Part shown: positions 20,401 to 32,863 of the stretch, piece by piece
Layout: each line of letters opens with the position of its first letter
Numbering within the stretch: position 1 is the first letter of the stretch
Source: Codonopsis lanceolata
Lineage: Eukaryota > Streptophyta > Magnoliopsida > Asterales > Campanulaceae
Assembly (NCBI GenBank): GCA_013146195.2
Contig: CM028377.1
Location: forward strand, 106,246,094 to 106,310,093
DNA length: 64,000 nucleotides
Reading direction: 5' to 3'
Notes under the pieces: generated by a model
Databases searched by the model: none
Told to the model about the DNA's origin: nothing
Seen by the model: the letters and a program-made list of their open reading frames with translations, nothing else
Made by a program: the position numbers and the translations under genes

Positions 20401-21519
20401 TTTTTCTAGCCTACATGTTTAAAAATTCATGTCTAATATTTGCAAAAAAACTTTAACCTATTAAATTTAGTTTACAAAAGATATATATTTACTCAACTTA
20501 ATCGGTAATATGCCAAGGTTAATTTGAATTTTAATTTTACAAATATTTACCAAAATATACAGATTTAGGATGCTTTTCTGCATTTTCATCTGATCCGAAG
20601 TCAAAAAGTGCATAACTGATGTTTATTTTTCCATTTTTGCCAAAATTAAATTTATAAAACAAATGTCCAACATAAAAAGTTGGGCTCAGATTTTTTTTAT
20701 CCATTTTGAAAAACAAATTGGAAAAAAATCATATGCTTAAAAAATTTCTTAGACATGATAGATTTAAGTTTCTATTTTTATAAATTGTTTTTTAAAGTAA
20801 AGATGCATATTGATATACACTTGGATATAATTAATTAACTATAAGATCTGTATATTTTCAATACTTAGTTAAATTAAACTCTCAATTTTTTAATAATAAT
20901 CGAAATTCAAATTTGTATCATACAAATTTCTCTCAAAATTTTATTTAATTTAAAAAATAAATAAAAAGGAAATCTAAGAAATCTAGCTGTGAAATGGTTT
21001 GAAAGTATTCAAGGTTAGAGTTTATTGGGGGATGATATGGCTACGTATTCCAAAAAAAGGAAGGGGACATAGCGAAATATCAACTATATGTTATACGAGT
21101 TCTCCCAAGACACACTAAGAATCTAGACTCAATAACTTTTGTTATTGAATAGTTATATAAAAATTATGTTTTATAATATGTTATTCCTAACATTTTAGTG
21201 ATGAGGGTTATGTTTAAAGTTTGTTATTTCGACTTCAATTCTTTTTTTTATTAGATATAACAAATTGTTTGATATTTGACTATTTTAATATTTATTTATA
21301 TATATAACATAAACATTTGTGATTTTTTAAGGTTATTTGAAAATTATCAATCCAACATTTAAATGTAATTTTTTGTGGTGCTTTTATTTGGTAGCAAGAA
21401 AGATTATTTCGTTGTTTTAATATTAGCAATTCAAAGTACAGTTTATATCGTATGCAAAGATAAATACAACTTCATGCTTTAAAACCACCCCTTCTAGAAT
21501 TAAAAGTAACAATCGTACA
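17471..21519. other. AT-rich intergenic sequence
   Basis: Very AT-rich, no ORF with recognisable homology, no tRNA. The only structure I could pick out is the hairpin at 18506-18624. Confidence 0.6.
18506..18624. repeat. Imperfect inverted repeat (37-bp arms)
   Basis: Arms 18506-18542 and 18588-18624 match at about 29 of 37 positions, around core TTGAATCTC/GAGATTCAA, with a 45-nt loop. It could be a small MITE relic or a hairpin precursor. Confidence 0.6.
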
Positions 21520-21639
21520 TTTTCAATAATAAATATTATATATAAAGCAGTATTCCAAATTTTATAATATTTTTTCAAATATATGTGATTTTCTAGCTTT
21601 AATTTAGTGTAATTTTTTTTATTTTGTTCACATTGAAGT

Positions 21640-21800
21640 TCTTAATTGTATATTATATTCAATTTTATTTAAGTATATGATATTTTATCGTTATATTCAG
21701 TTTTATTCAAGTATATCATATTCTATTGATATATTAAGTTTTATTTAAGTATATGTTATTCTATTGATATGTTCAGTTTTATTTAAATATATCATATTAT
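21640..21800. repeat. Short AT-rich tandem repeat before the helicase
   Basis: Three to four imperfect units of about 45-50 bp built on 'cagttttatttaagtatat' and 'attctattgatat'. A single copy of the related motif recurs at about 22855-22900. Confidence 0.7.
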
Positions 21801-22463
21801 AATATTCCATTTGGAGGTAAGACAATTGTGTTTGGTGGAGATTTTTTACAGATATTGCATGTGATTCCAAAAGGAAGTACACAAGACATAGTTCATCTCA
21901 CTATTAATTCATTGTATTTGTGGAGAGATTCACTTGTATTGAGGTTGACAACGAATATGAGATACAAAGTATGGGTCCAGCGAGAGTTCCGAATAATTGA
22001 AAGTTTTTGTCGATTGGATTACAAAGATTGACGATGGTAAAATTGGTGAACCAAATGATAATTGTGTTTATATTGATATTCTCAATCAACTATTGCTTAA
22101 GAAATTCAACGATCCAATCGCTCCAATTGTACAAAACACATATCCTTCATTTGGAAGCTGTCCCGATGATTCATCGTTTCTGAAAAAGAGAGTTATTCTA
22201 GATCTGACTCTTGATGTGGTTAATTCAATAAATGATTATACGGTATTGAAGAACAATTCAAAAGGAATATTGTTTTTGAGTTCAGATTTTCAGTTTTATT
22301 TTGATAAAAATGTTGATCTTTTGAACGATATAGATATTCGTAAAGTTTTAAATGGAATTTCATGTTCTGAAATCCTAAATCATGAGTTGAATTTGAAGGT
22401 TGGAACTTCATTAATGTTGCTTCGTAACATTGACCATTTCCTTGAGTTATATATTAGCACGTA
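21801..22463 (+). pseudogene. Helitron PIF1-type helicase fragment
   Basis: First piece 21801-22031: NIPFGGKTIVFGGDF then LTTNM, the conserved order of plant Helitron PIF1-like helicases around motifs II-III. Second piece from about 21997: IDDGKIGEPND, then DPIAPIV and 'RVILDLTLDVVNSIND'. A frameshift lies at about 21998. Upstream Walker A and the Rep domain are missing, as is everything after about 22460. This is a dead fragment, co-oriented with the Helitron 3' end at 22937. Confidence 0.85.
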
Positions 22464-22659
22464 ATAATTATTTCAAGATTAAGAAACTATGTTTAGAAGG
22501 TCAAATTCTTTCAAATTGGCATTCTAGTGATACAGTTTTATTTCAAAAATAGCACTGATACCTTCTGATCATAGAATTCCATCCAAATTTCAAAAAAGAC
22601 AAATTACGCTAATAGTGTCTTACGAAATGTCTATAAATAAAAGTGTCTAGCGTCAGACT

Positions 22660-22937
22660 TCTTTTGAAAAATCATATTTTTAGTCATGACCAGTATGTTG
22701 CTTTGTATAGAATTACTAATCTTAATGGTCTTTAAATTTTTTATGTGATAGTAATAGTTGTGATAATCGTACATCTTCAACGTAAAAAATTTATGTGATT
22801 TTCTTTGATTTTACTGTTTATCAATTTTTATTTATTTTGTTCATATTAAACTTTTTAATTGTATATTATTCAACTTTGATTGAGTATATGATTTTACACC
22901 CAAGTACAAATCGTGCAACACACGGGTACATCACTAG
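22660..22937 (+). mobile_element. Helitron 3' terminus
   Basis: Ends ATCACTAG followed by T, with a GTGC...GCAC-type hairpin about 12 nt before the end (22909-22926): the CTRR terminus plus hairpin of plant Helitrons. Inverse-orientation sequence at 32864-33130 is homologous (shared 'gtcgtacat/atcgtacat', 'catcactagt'). The 5' TC end was not located. Confidence 0.8.
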
Positions 22938-23193
22938 TGTCTCATTAAATGGATAATTTTTTTTTGTGGAATTTTATCTTCTTTTTTTTTTTTTTTTGTC
23001 ATTCCTTTAAGAACCCATAACCATCTTTCTTTACGTGCTTTCTTCTAATTATGTGGACACTTTCGCAAGTATTCAACTTGGCTATGAATCCTCTTCTTGT
23101 CTTTGTGTGTATCTTTGGATAAATGTTTATACTTTATGTACATTATGTTTGCTTAAATAATTATTTAAACTTCAGCCATCGAGGAATTAACAA

Positions 23194-23264
23194 GCACCAG
23201 TGGTCTAGTGGTAGAATAGTACCCTGCCACGGTACAGACCCGGGTTCGATTCCCGGCTGGTGCA
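23194..23264 (+). tRNA. tRNA-Gly-GCC: tRNA-Gly(GCC)
   Basis: 71 nt with acceptor GCACCAG/CTGGTGC, discriminator A, anticodon loop CTGCCAC (GCC) and T arm CCGGG-TTCGATT-CCCGG. A five-T terminator follows at 23270-23274. Single copy, all stems perfect by eye; likely functional. Confidence 0.95.
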
Positions 23265-23274
23265 CTAGCTTTTT

Positions 23275-24811
23275 GTTTCAATATAGCTTTTTCATATCTT
23301 CTTTCTTCAAATGATTATAAACTAACACTGTTGAAAATTTCAGACTCAAAACTTCGGAGTGGATGAAGTCAAATTCCTCTGTGTGCAGAGTTCGGATCTC
23401 AACCAATGATTGAGGTGAAAAATGGTACATCAGTGGTACAGGAGATCTGGACTCCTATATACAATGGTTTTGTCAAATCAAACCAAAAATCAAATATAAT
23501 TCATTAAAAATCAATAAAATAATTCATTAGATACTTAATTGATTTAAAACCAAAAAAATTTGCCAATGGTGATACAAAATTCAACACATTTACATACCCT
23601 ATCATATTTATCTCAATTAATATTAACTAGAAACTTGAAAAAATCATAGAAATTTTTTTCGATATCAAAATAAAACAAACCAAGTCTCTATTTATAGGTA
23701 AAAATGTGTACTTTAATTCAGGAAAAAAATAAATAAATAATTAAAAAAATTTGGCTAAAAATTAGTCAAGAAAGGCAATGAAAGAAAATAAAATTTTATC
23801 CACTTGCCTAGGATTTGGGGACTTTGAGGTTCAAAAGATGATTTTTTTTATTTTTTATTTTTTGTTAAAATCATTGGTTGATTTGGAGAAGATTTTTTTA
23901 AATTTTCTATTAGATGAGAAGATTTGAGTTTGATTTGGAGAAAAACCCCCATCGTACATGCTCTTACTTCCTTTCCTTCCCTTCATTCTTCCGTCACATC
24001 ATATTTATTTATAAAAATAAGGTGCATTTCTCACTTTGAGACTCAAGAAAGAAAGCACCATCAAGGTCTCGATTGTGTGTAAGGCGGAAGCTAATAAGAT
24101 GTTCTCATCCCTTATTTGCTTGCCTATATTCTCGAAGCAATTCTCGTAAGTTATCGAATTCGTGCACTAATATTTCTATAAAAGGAAATATTTGTCTGGG
24201 ATCAATCTTTCTAGTTTTTGAGACTAGACTACTAAAAGCACTACCAATTCACACCACTGAAAAATAATCTAAGAAGAAATGCGGAAAGACATAATTAGCA
24301 TTTCATCCGCTTTCAAGTCAAACTTCCCTTCGTGAGCGAGGTTTTCAATCATGTTCCTATTTCACCATTGACTTGGTTCTTTCCTTTTGCTCATGCAAAC
24401 GAGGCTCCATGCAAAGAGTACCCTTCTATTTTTTAATACAATTTGCATAATCTAACTCTAAAATTCAATATAAGCATTTTGTTCAAACCAAACAAATTTT
24501 AACTATAGACCCAACTCCAACTCCAAGTATATATATATAAATTCCCTCACTTTTAAAATTATTATCATATTTGATTTTTTTTTGGTCCAAAGGATGTTTT
24601 TCAAGTGCAAATTATATGTATATTTTTTTCAAAAAACATAAAGCACGTAAATTGTACTTTTAAAATAGTATAAACTACATATATTATGTTTAAAAAATAA
24701 AAAAAATTATTCATCATATTTGCACTTTGAAAATCATTTAATTATGGAACGACAAAGGGATAAAGCTGTCGGGGCGGGGCATTGGGGCAAGCTCACCCAC
24801 TGAGGGTGAGG
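23275..24811. other. Intergenic, nothing recognised
   Basis: AT-rich with a few less biased patches (about 23340-23470, 24040-24420). I see no domain, RNA gene or transposon end before the hAT target site at 24812. Confidence 0.5.
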
Positions 24812-24819
24812 GTCCTGAG

Positions 24820-26019
24820 CAGTGGCGGATCCAGACATAAACTTCAATGGTGTCACAAATTAATACTATTACATAATTTTTTTGAAAATTACAATTGTCC
24901 CCTACGCGTTTTCATACGTTGAAAACGTTGAATTACATCGTCATCTGTAACACTCATTAACAAGTCATTTTCAATAAAACATACAAGAGAATCATTTAAA
25001 AATTGATCGGACATTCGATTTCGTAAATCTGTCTTGACAATATTCATTGCAGAGAAGCATCTTTCCACTTTCCAAATTCCAGCAAATTCATCATAATAAC
25101 ATATGCTGCTATGCAATTTCAATTTGTGATTTTTTTCAAAAGTCAAAAACCCCACAACACAAACACAAATGACAATTACAAATCCTGAAATCCGAAAATC
25201 TCAATCCCAATTCGGCAATTCCCACAGCCCACTGCCACTAGCCACATGAACAGAACAGAAGAACCCAAAATATTTGTAATTGGTATTCCTAATTTCGGAA
25301 TTTCCTAATTCCTATGCACAATTCACAAATCAGAATTCAGAAATGCCGAATTGAAGACTTGAATTGAAATGATTAACAAATAACAATTAAGTGAAACTGT
25401 GAAGATTGAAGAAATTGAATGAACTACTGAAGAATGATTGAATGAAGACTGAAGTCATGAACATTGAAGAATTGGAGAAAGTGAGAAACATAAAAAGGAA
25501 ATTACATCGGCCTCTGCGTCTGCCAGGCCCGTCACCGACTCGCCGTCGCCTCCTCGCAGTCACCGGTCGGTCAGTGAGTACTCTGTCCTCCTCAGTCCTC
25601 AGTCTCAGTCTCCACTCTCCAGTCCACTCTCCTCTTTGACTCTTCGACAGACCAAATTCAAGGTTCAAATCAAAGAAGCAGTCAAGCTCTGGCTTTCCGG
25701 CTTCAAGTAATCAAGTTCCGGCTGTGCTTCGACAGTTCGACTTCGAGCCTTCGACCTCCGGTGTCGCTCGACGGAGTCGACGCTCACTCGCTCTCTCCGT
25801 CTCTCGTATTCGCTCGCAGACAGTCGCAGTTGCTCACTTCTTTAGTTCTTTTGTCGTTTGATTTTTTTGGTGTGCGAAGTGCGAACCCTAGATCTGGAAA
25901 ACTTGAGCGGTGTCACTTATGTAAAACGGCGTCGTTTTACATAGTGAAAATTAAAAAAAAAAAAAAAAAAGTTTAGAGGTGCACCTGCCCCCCAAGTCTA
26001 ATGCATGCGTCCGCCTCTG
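24820..26019 (-). mobile_element. Deleted hAT element
   Basis: Terminal repeats CAGTGGCGGA and CAGAGGCGGA face each other, flanked by a perfect 8-bp duplication GTCCTGAG (24812-24819 and 26020-26027), the hAT signature. It is 1200 bp, with only the 3' end of the transposase left plus a CpG- and CT-rich region (25500-25900) that is probably the original promoter/5' leader. Confidence 0.92.
24889..25155 (-). pseudogene. hAT transposase C-terminal fragment
   Basis: The segment VERCFSAMNIVKTDLRNRM followed by NDSLVCFIENDLL is the hAT dimerisation region (hATC), of the type next to TTF/ZMYM-like zinc fingers. The first 30 residues of the open frame are not recognisable and probably lie before the deletion joint. 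The catalytic domain is absent. Confidence 0.8.
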
Positions 26020-26027
26020 GTCCTGAG

Positions 26028-27852
26028 GGAGCTAGAAAATAGAAAATGCCAACCACAAATCTAAACATTAATCAAGCAACTAAAGGTTCTTTATTTAAAT
26101 GTTTAAATAAATTTTCTACAAAACATATATTTGTCCCACCAATGGAATAATCATCGGATTACATATTTTGATGACACAAAGTTTATTCTCAACTTCCCTT
26201 AACGCAAATAATTACATATTCTAACTCAAAACGAAATAACTAGAAATGACCGTCAGAAAATTAACTTAGTTCACCTTAGTATCTTTAAGTTGTAATAACA
26301 ATAATAGCTACGAACAATAAGCATTTAACCCCAATTATGAAAACACATTTAACTAGATTATTAATATTGGTTTGATGTGTAGTTTACTTTAAAATTCATG
26401 TGTATATCAGTATATGGCTCATAATTAAAATAAAATGAAAAAGTAAAGGTAAAATGATGAAAATGTTGTCTTAAAAAAGAAAGTTTCAAACAAGACAATT
26501 ATTTTTGAATGGACGAAAAATGAAAACAGGACAATAATTTGGAGACGGAAAGAGTACTAATTGAACAAGTCACACAGTAGTTGCCAAGATATAAATTGCT
26601 AATTAAAAATTTATTGTTGAGCTTCAAAAGTTGCTCAAGTTGATTTTGAATTTTCTTCTAACATTCTGGAATAACAATTTTAAAAATCTGCTCACTAGTC
26701 ACAACTTTATTTGGTAACACATGCAAAATCACAATGGCAAATACTTATGTAAGACGGATTCTCTTTACCCAACCTGCCGTGTGTTGATATGTTGAGTTGT
26801 GAGAAAGTGCGACTCTGTCTTACGAGTCTTACAAGAGATCTATTCAATTACAATTGAGAATTTCTGAAGAGAAAAGACTTCAAAGAAAATTAAGAGAGAT
26901 GTAGAGAGACTGAGATAGTTTATCGTGGTGTGAGAGGATGCAGGTGACTCTTGTGAGGTGAGACTTGAGAGAGAAAGAGGCGGTGGCCGGTGAAGTAAAC
27001 TGGTAGAGAGAGAGCGGTGGATCGGCCGTGATGAGTGATGATCGACGAAAGGAAGATTGGTAGTAGTGCCTTATATAGGCGTATATGGTGAGAGAGGGAG
27101 TGAGATCTCGAACACTAAGCGTCTCCTTTGAGATGCAGAGAGACTGTGAGACAAGCCAAGGGTTTGACTTTTGAGACTTCAAGGGATTTTGAACTTTGAT
27201 CATATGATACGTCTTATATGTATTGCTCAACTTGGAGACGACGGTTAAACCCACCCCACACCTGCATTCAACTCATTTGACCCACCTCCTTTCGGGTTCA
27301 ATTTTTCCCAATCCATATGTTTTGAACTGAGACTTGTCAATTAAAACAAGCCAAAGCTTTTAAGATGAGAATTCTCGAGTTAAACAAGCTTAAAGAAGGG
27401 TAATGCTTGGATCACTCTTATTTTGCACCAAAATATGAATACTCTATGATGTGACACTCTTATTAACTGAAATACTGGAACCCACAAAATGTCAAAAGGT
27501 AATGATTGGACCACTACTCGACGCTTTTTATTGTTCTTGTTTAGGCAAAATCCAAATGATCACAAAGGTAGGGTCTTCAAACCACAAAATAAGTAGAAAT
27601 ATTTCAAGCTTAACTTTCAACCCAAAGTTGGAATGGCGTGCTTAGAAAGTGCATTCATCAAAATTAAATACACAGGAATACAGATCCTTCTGAACTGGTG
27701 CACTTCAAATATCAATGTAAACTGGTTGTTCTCAGGAGTATTCTCATATAAGTTTTTGAAACTTGACCCACAAAAATGCAATTGAAAGTAAACAATCCTA
27801 GATGTTCAAAATCCGAATGAGATTAATTCAAACAGTAATCTGCCCCGATAGC
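26028..27852. other. Intergenic between hAT and RPL35
   Basis: AT-rich sequence, a Stowaway-like piece at 26351-26555 and a GA-rich block at 26870-27130. A 124-codon minus-strand frame lies at 26880-27254 without recognisable homology. I do not call a gene. Confidence 0.5.
26351..26555. mobile_element. Stowaway-like MITE fragment
   Basis: Shares 'gatgtgtagtttacttt', 'ggctcataattaaa' and 'agaaagtttcaaacaagaca' with 49270-49472 and ends 'gacggaaagagtac', a decayed form of the Stowaway end (CTCCCTCCGTCCC type). The left end is not clear. Confidence 0.6.
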
Positions 27853-28823
27853 CTAAACCTTGATCGCATACTTCCTCAACGGGAAGTACTTCTCTTTCTT
27901 CTTCTCCCGCTCAGTCTTCAAAGATGCCTGTATAACAAAAGCATATAAAGGACTTGAGACCAAGTAAACAGACATGCATGTGTAACAAAAGCATGTAAAG
28001 GACTTGAGACCAGGGAAACAGACCGAGAGCAATGCCCATCAACAAGTTCAGTGTACATATTGAACTAGATGCACACAACAGCTCCATAAGAGAAGGAATG
28101 TAGAAAAACTGAATGATTACAGCTAGGAAGTACCATCAACCAAAATCACAGAAGATAAGATGGTAATATTTGAATTCATAATGCCCCAGGTAATTGAATT
28201 CATGATAAAAGGAAAATTAAGAAACAGGTAAGAGAGCTGGTGGGATCAAAGAGATGGAAACCAGAAAACCAAGTAACTAAAATTGCAAAGGAGAACTGAG
28301 CCTACATGATTTAATTTTACTAAGTTAGCCAACAATTAGTTGGTACTCTACTATCACACCCAAATATCACAATACTACACAAGTTTGAGAGCAAGTATCA
28401 GCTACCATATACTTGTATAAATCCCCATAAATTACAATAGCACCAAGATCTTTGCAACTTGAGTACCACATCCATTTATTTCTCAAAGCACTTTCCATAA
28501 CATCCTACAATTCTCCTATCAAAAAGCTGAGCTCAACACAGAAGACCATAAACATCTGAGACTAAGTGGCCAGGTCAAGATCTGAAGAACGTTATATTCT
28601 ACTCACCAATTCTTTTACACCAACCAAAAGAGCTAATAGGTCAAAACTGGATTCCATTTATTTTTTGGGCACTAAGCAAGAGATGTGGCATCATTTACTT
28701 TTACTAACTTGGTCAAATTCACATTGTCAAGCAGGAAGCAGAACACAACACATTATACACAGATATTCAATTGAAAGATAAAAGGACTCGACTAATAGAT
28801 GTTACCTGGTGCTTGGTAAGCCT

Positions 28824-28855
<32 letters not shown>

Positions 28856-30150
28856 AGTCAAGTGGCAGATACTTCTTGTTCTTGTAGGCTTCCCTAAGAG
28901 CTGCTTTTTGCTTCTGGGAAATAACGGTCAACACCTGCGCTATAGAAGTTCTCACCACTTTGCTGCACCCACATAAAAACAAGGAAAAGTAGATCCAATA
29001 AGAACACAAGGTAACCTCAATATCATCTCAAATACCATTTCAAACCAAATTTTCTAACAAAGCTACAAAGGATAACTAAACTATAACCACAAAAATAAAA
29101 ACAACCTCTACTTTTCAATGCTCATAAATGTAAATTAGATGACTTTACAAAACTAATAACTTTGAAGAGCCCATACTCGTCTGCTATACCCACACAAAAT
29201 GTCATAGCTGATCAGACTTTGATGCACACCTTCAATCCTTATCATAAACTAAAACACATACATAGTACAACTAACTGCAAGTGCTGAAGTTTGAATGTCA
29301 AAACATCATTTGAGAAATGATCAAATTGGCTCACAATGGTCAAACTATGGCTCGTTCTACAGAATGGATGTAGTACCCAATAGTCCAATACAAAACACAT
29401 TTGAGTTCAGTAAGATGTCCACCAGCATCTTCCTAACATTTTTTCTCTTTCCTAGTTGGGGGAGGGGAAATATAACACTTCCTGGAATGAACCAACAAAG
29501 ACAGGGCAATATTAAACACTGACGTGAGAGTTTGGGCATAAAGATATAGCTAAAGCATTTTCAAAAATTATAATATAACATTTTGTGTAAAGGCAATTGA
29601 AGGGGAGTTAGACGGGAATAACACTGGATTACAGGCAACGCAACAGACTAAACACAGACAATCACACTATTCCAAAGAAAACCTCAGATAACATCCAAAG
29701 GAAAGTTGCTTCGCAGTCCTCACGGGTTCTACTAGCCTAAAAGACCTACCTACTTATGAGGTTTAGTAGACATAAGAACAAATGAGTGGTCTTCGCGTAC
29801 ATAAGGATTGTTCATAACTAAGCCATATTAATTCAGGTTAGCCATTAAGTTTTGGTGTTTGTATGTGTGTGACTGTATGAGAGAGAGAATGCATACATCT
29901 TAGAGAGCTTGTTGGGGGCGCCGCCAGTGACCTTGGCGACACGGAGAAGGGCGAGCTCAGCCTTGAGATCCTTCAACTGGCTAAGCAAATCTCCCTTCGC
30001 TTTGTTCCTCAGCTCATGTACCTTGATCCTCGCTGTTTTTTCCACCAATCAATCAGTCAATTTTTGCAACAAATTCAGTAACTCAAAATCAACAAACAAT
30101 AGAAACGAAACACGATAATGGGAGAGGAGGTCGGAGGGTGGCTTACCCAT
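27853..30150 (-). CDS. RPL35: 60S ribosomal protein L35 (eL29/uL29 family), four exons
   Basis: Component of the large cytosolic ribosomal subunit near the peptide exit tunnel. Exons (plus coordinates): 30147-30150, 29897-30032, 28806-28962, 27853-27927; all introns GT-AG. Coding length 372 nt, 123 residues plus TAG, the family's usual size. The first exon holds only ATGG, so the second codon is split; the second exon gives ARIKVHELRNKAKGDLL, the third VLTVISQKQKAALREAY and LRPKKTRAIRRRLTKHQ, the fourth ends KKKEKYFPLRKYAIKV. The frame is complete with no disabling change, and the family is highly conserved, so this is very probably a working gene. The promoter has telo-box and site II motifs. 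Opposite upstream side: a foldback element from about 30394. Confidence 0.97.
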
Positions 30151-30255
30151 GGCGCCTGTCTAACAATGGAGGATGAGGAGGCTGGTCTTCGGAACCCTAG
30201 ACGAAAATGAGACAGGTATAGAGCTTCTTTTGATTAGTTTATGTAGTTTATAGCT

Positions 30256-30337
30256 TGGGCTGTTATATTAGGGTTTTAAAAGGAAGGCCCACAAAATTTA
30301 GAACAAAAGCTTGAGTCATTGCAAAGTCGCTTGGGCT
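30256..30337 (-). promoter_or_regulatory. RPL35 promoter: telo-box and site II motifs
   Basis: Read on the minus strand: telo-box AAAACCCTAA (30268-30277) next to a TGGGCC site II (30286-30291). Further sites on the plus strand as TGGGCT are at 30256-30261 and 30332-30337. This pairing is typical of plant ribosomal protein genes, co-regulated with growth. It lies 105-190 bp upstream of the start codon. Confidence 0.8.
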
Positions 30338-30393
30338 TTTACTCGAGGGTTCTGGTGACATCCCCAGGGCCCAAATCCCAGCACATAACCGTT

Positions 30394-32780
30394 TGGATAA
30401 ATTCGGCCTGTCCTCTTTCAATAATTTTCAACCTTTCCAATACTATTTTTGGGCCAAAAAAATGATTCTGCCATTAATAAAAGGAAAACATGTGTGCATC
30501 ACTACATCAGGCACACGGTGCAAAAAAGTCGGTGCATCCCAATTTAGATATGCAGTGCAATAGACACATGTTGTATCGCAAAAGCAAAATCGGTGCATTC
30601 CAATTTAGGTACGCGGTACTATACAATTCTTGCTTGATTGATTGTAACTTTTTTCCATCATTGGAAGTTTATCATGTTGTATCATCATCATCTTCATCTT
30701 CTTCGTATATGCATATACATAGTACTTGTTTTGAAGTATATACACCTTTCTGCAACTAAGAAGAATAAAAAATCACCAGCACAATAGCATATCAAATGAA
30801 AATTGTAATCACAGTATCCAAACATATCAAATGAATGAAACTGAAAATCATAATCACATTATTCAAACAAATCAAAGGAAAATTACTAGCACAGTAGCAT
30901 GTCAAATGAAAATCGTAATCACGGTATTCAAACAAATCAAAGAAAAATCACTAGCACAATAGCTCAAATTCACATTTCACAATTCCAATATTTGCATCAC
31001 AAATCCAACTGTCCATCATAATTTTCTGCATCGTAAATCTGATGCATGCATCGCAAATCAAATTTGTGCATCGGAATTTACTTTGGTATTTTTATACCAA
31101 ATTGATGTATCACAATTCTAAAATAGTTGCATCACGAACCAAAACTATGCATTCTAATACCAAATTGACAAGTAGTGATGTAAAATGGGTTTTGGAATCG
31201 TTGGAGGTGTGATCATTGAAAAAAACTTGGAATTTAGGTGTATGATCTCGTCCTTCGCATCTGTACGTGAGCCCCATATAATCGATAATGCTTCGTATCT
31301 TGACTATTGAATAAAAGAAAAAAAAAGGTGCCAACAACAAATTCCCCATGTGCCTTTAGAGATGCTCGAACATATCCTCCTTCATATCCATATCTCGCAG
31401 AGCCCGATTCTTCGATTACATACCTGAGAAAGTGTTTCCCCATTCCCGGTTTTTATCGTAAAAATGGGAGACGAATATGGAGAATAAATTGCAAGCGGTC
31501 CACTTTTCCAGATATTTATCCACTTAAGTACTTTTTATTCCAACCACATAAGTCCACTTTCATAAATTTATTCCAATAATGCACAATCTTCATCTTCCTT
31601 TTCTTGAGATCTCCGTCCCCCTCTTTGTCTCCCACTTTTATGATACATACGAGAAAGTGACAACACTCTCTTAGATATGTAATCAAAGAATCGGGCTTTG
31701 CAAGATATGGATACGAAAGAGGATATGCTCGAGCATCTCTAAAGGCACATGGAAACTTTGTTGTTGGCTCCCCTTTCCTTTCATTGATTCCAAAGTCAAG
31801 GTACAAAATATTATCGATTATGTGGGGCTCAGGTATAGAAGTCTAGGATGAGATCAAACACCTGAATTCCAACTCTTCTTAAATGCTCACACCTCCAACG
31901 ATTTCAACACCCATTCTACATTACTCCGTGTCAGTTTGGTATTAGAATGCATCGTTTCGCGATGTAACTATTTTGGAATTGTCATGGATCAATTTGGTAT
32001 TAATATACCAAAGTAAATTCTTATGCACAAATTGAATTTCACGATGCACACATCGCATTTTCGATGCCGGAAACCTTGATGCACAATTGGATTTACGATG
32101 CAAAAATGGGAATTGTGAAATTGAGCTACTGTGCTAGTGATTTTCCTTTAATTTGTTTGAATAGCGTGATTATGATTTTTATTTTCATTCATTTGATTTG
32201 TTTGAATACTGTGATTACGATTTTCGTTTTATATGCTACTGTGCTAGTGATTTTCCTTTGATTTGTTTGAATAATGTGATTATGATTTTCATTTTCATTC
32301 TTGTGGTTTGTTTGAATAGTGTGATTATGATTTTCATTTGATATGCTACTATGCTAGTGATGTTTGATTCTTCTTAGTTGCAGAATGGTGTACATAGTCC
32401 AAAACAAGTACTTCGTTTATGCATATTAGAAGAAGATAATGATACAACATGATAAACTTCCAATGATAGGAAAAATTGTGCAATTAATCAAGCAAGAATT
32501 GTACAGTAGCGTGTGCCTGAATTGCAATGCATCAGCTTTGATTTTGTGATGCATCGTATGCCTGATGCACTGATACACCGACTTTAGATTTGTGATGCAT
32601 CGAGTGCCTAAATTGCAATGCACCGACTTTGGATTTACGAGGCACCGCATGCCTTATGCACACAAATCATCTTTTCGTCCCAAAAGTGTCTTTTTCCGAT
32701 TTACCAAAAAAAAGGAGGGTACTTATCGCACATGTTGAAGATTACTGAAAGGGGACTAACCCAAATTTCTCCCATATAGT
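30394..32780. mobile_element. Foldback-type element (2.4-kb imperfect palindrome)
   Basis: Two arms of about 1.1 kb, centre near 31550. Matching pairs include 30757 'aagaagaata' with 32370 'gattcttctta', 31073 'gaatttactttgg' with 32018, and 31367 'tcgaacatatcctc' with 31733. Outer ends read GGATAAATTCGG and, in reverse, GAGAAATTTGGG, a MULE-like terminus. I find no clear target duplication. Arms contain many GATGCA/TGCATC-type short repeats. Both arms contain the same unrecognised peptide-like segment (ARYGYE.GY.RASLKAHG). Confidence 0.75.
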
Positions 32781-32863
32781 ATTCTATTCATCCCAAAATT
32801 ATCGTCTGAGTTGACTTGGCGCACAATTTAAGAAAATATATTTGACTGGATTATTAATATTAA
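32775..32863. mobile_element. MITE half, interrupted by a Helitron
   Basis: 'ttcatcccaaaattatcgtc' resembles a Stowaway-type end and 'gattattaatatt' continues as at 26358. The sequence then breaks at the Helitron end at 32864. Confidence 0.5.

Noticed and set aside
26880..27254. 124-codon minus-strand ORF upstream of RPL35's 3' end
   Set aside because: No recognisable domain, GA-rich coding composition, no conserved neighbour. Could be leader sequence, but not supported as a gene.
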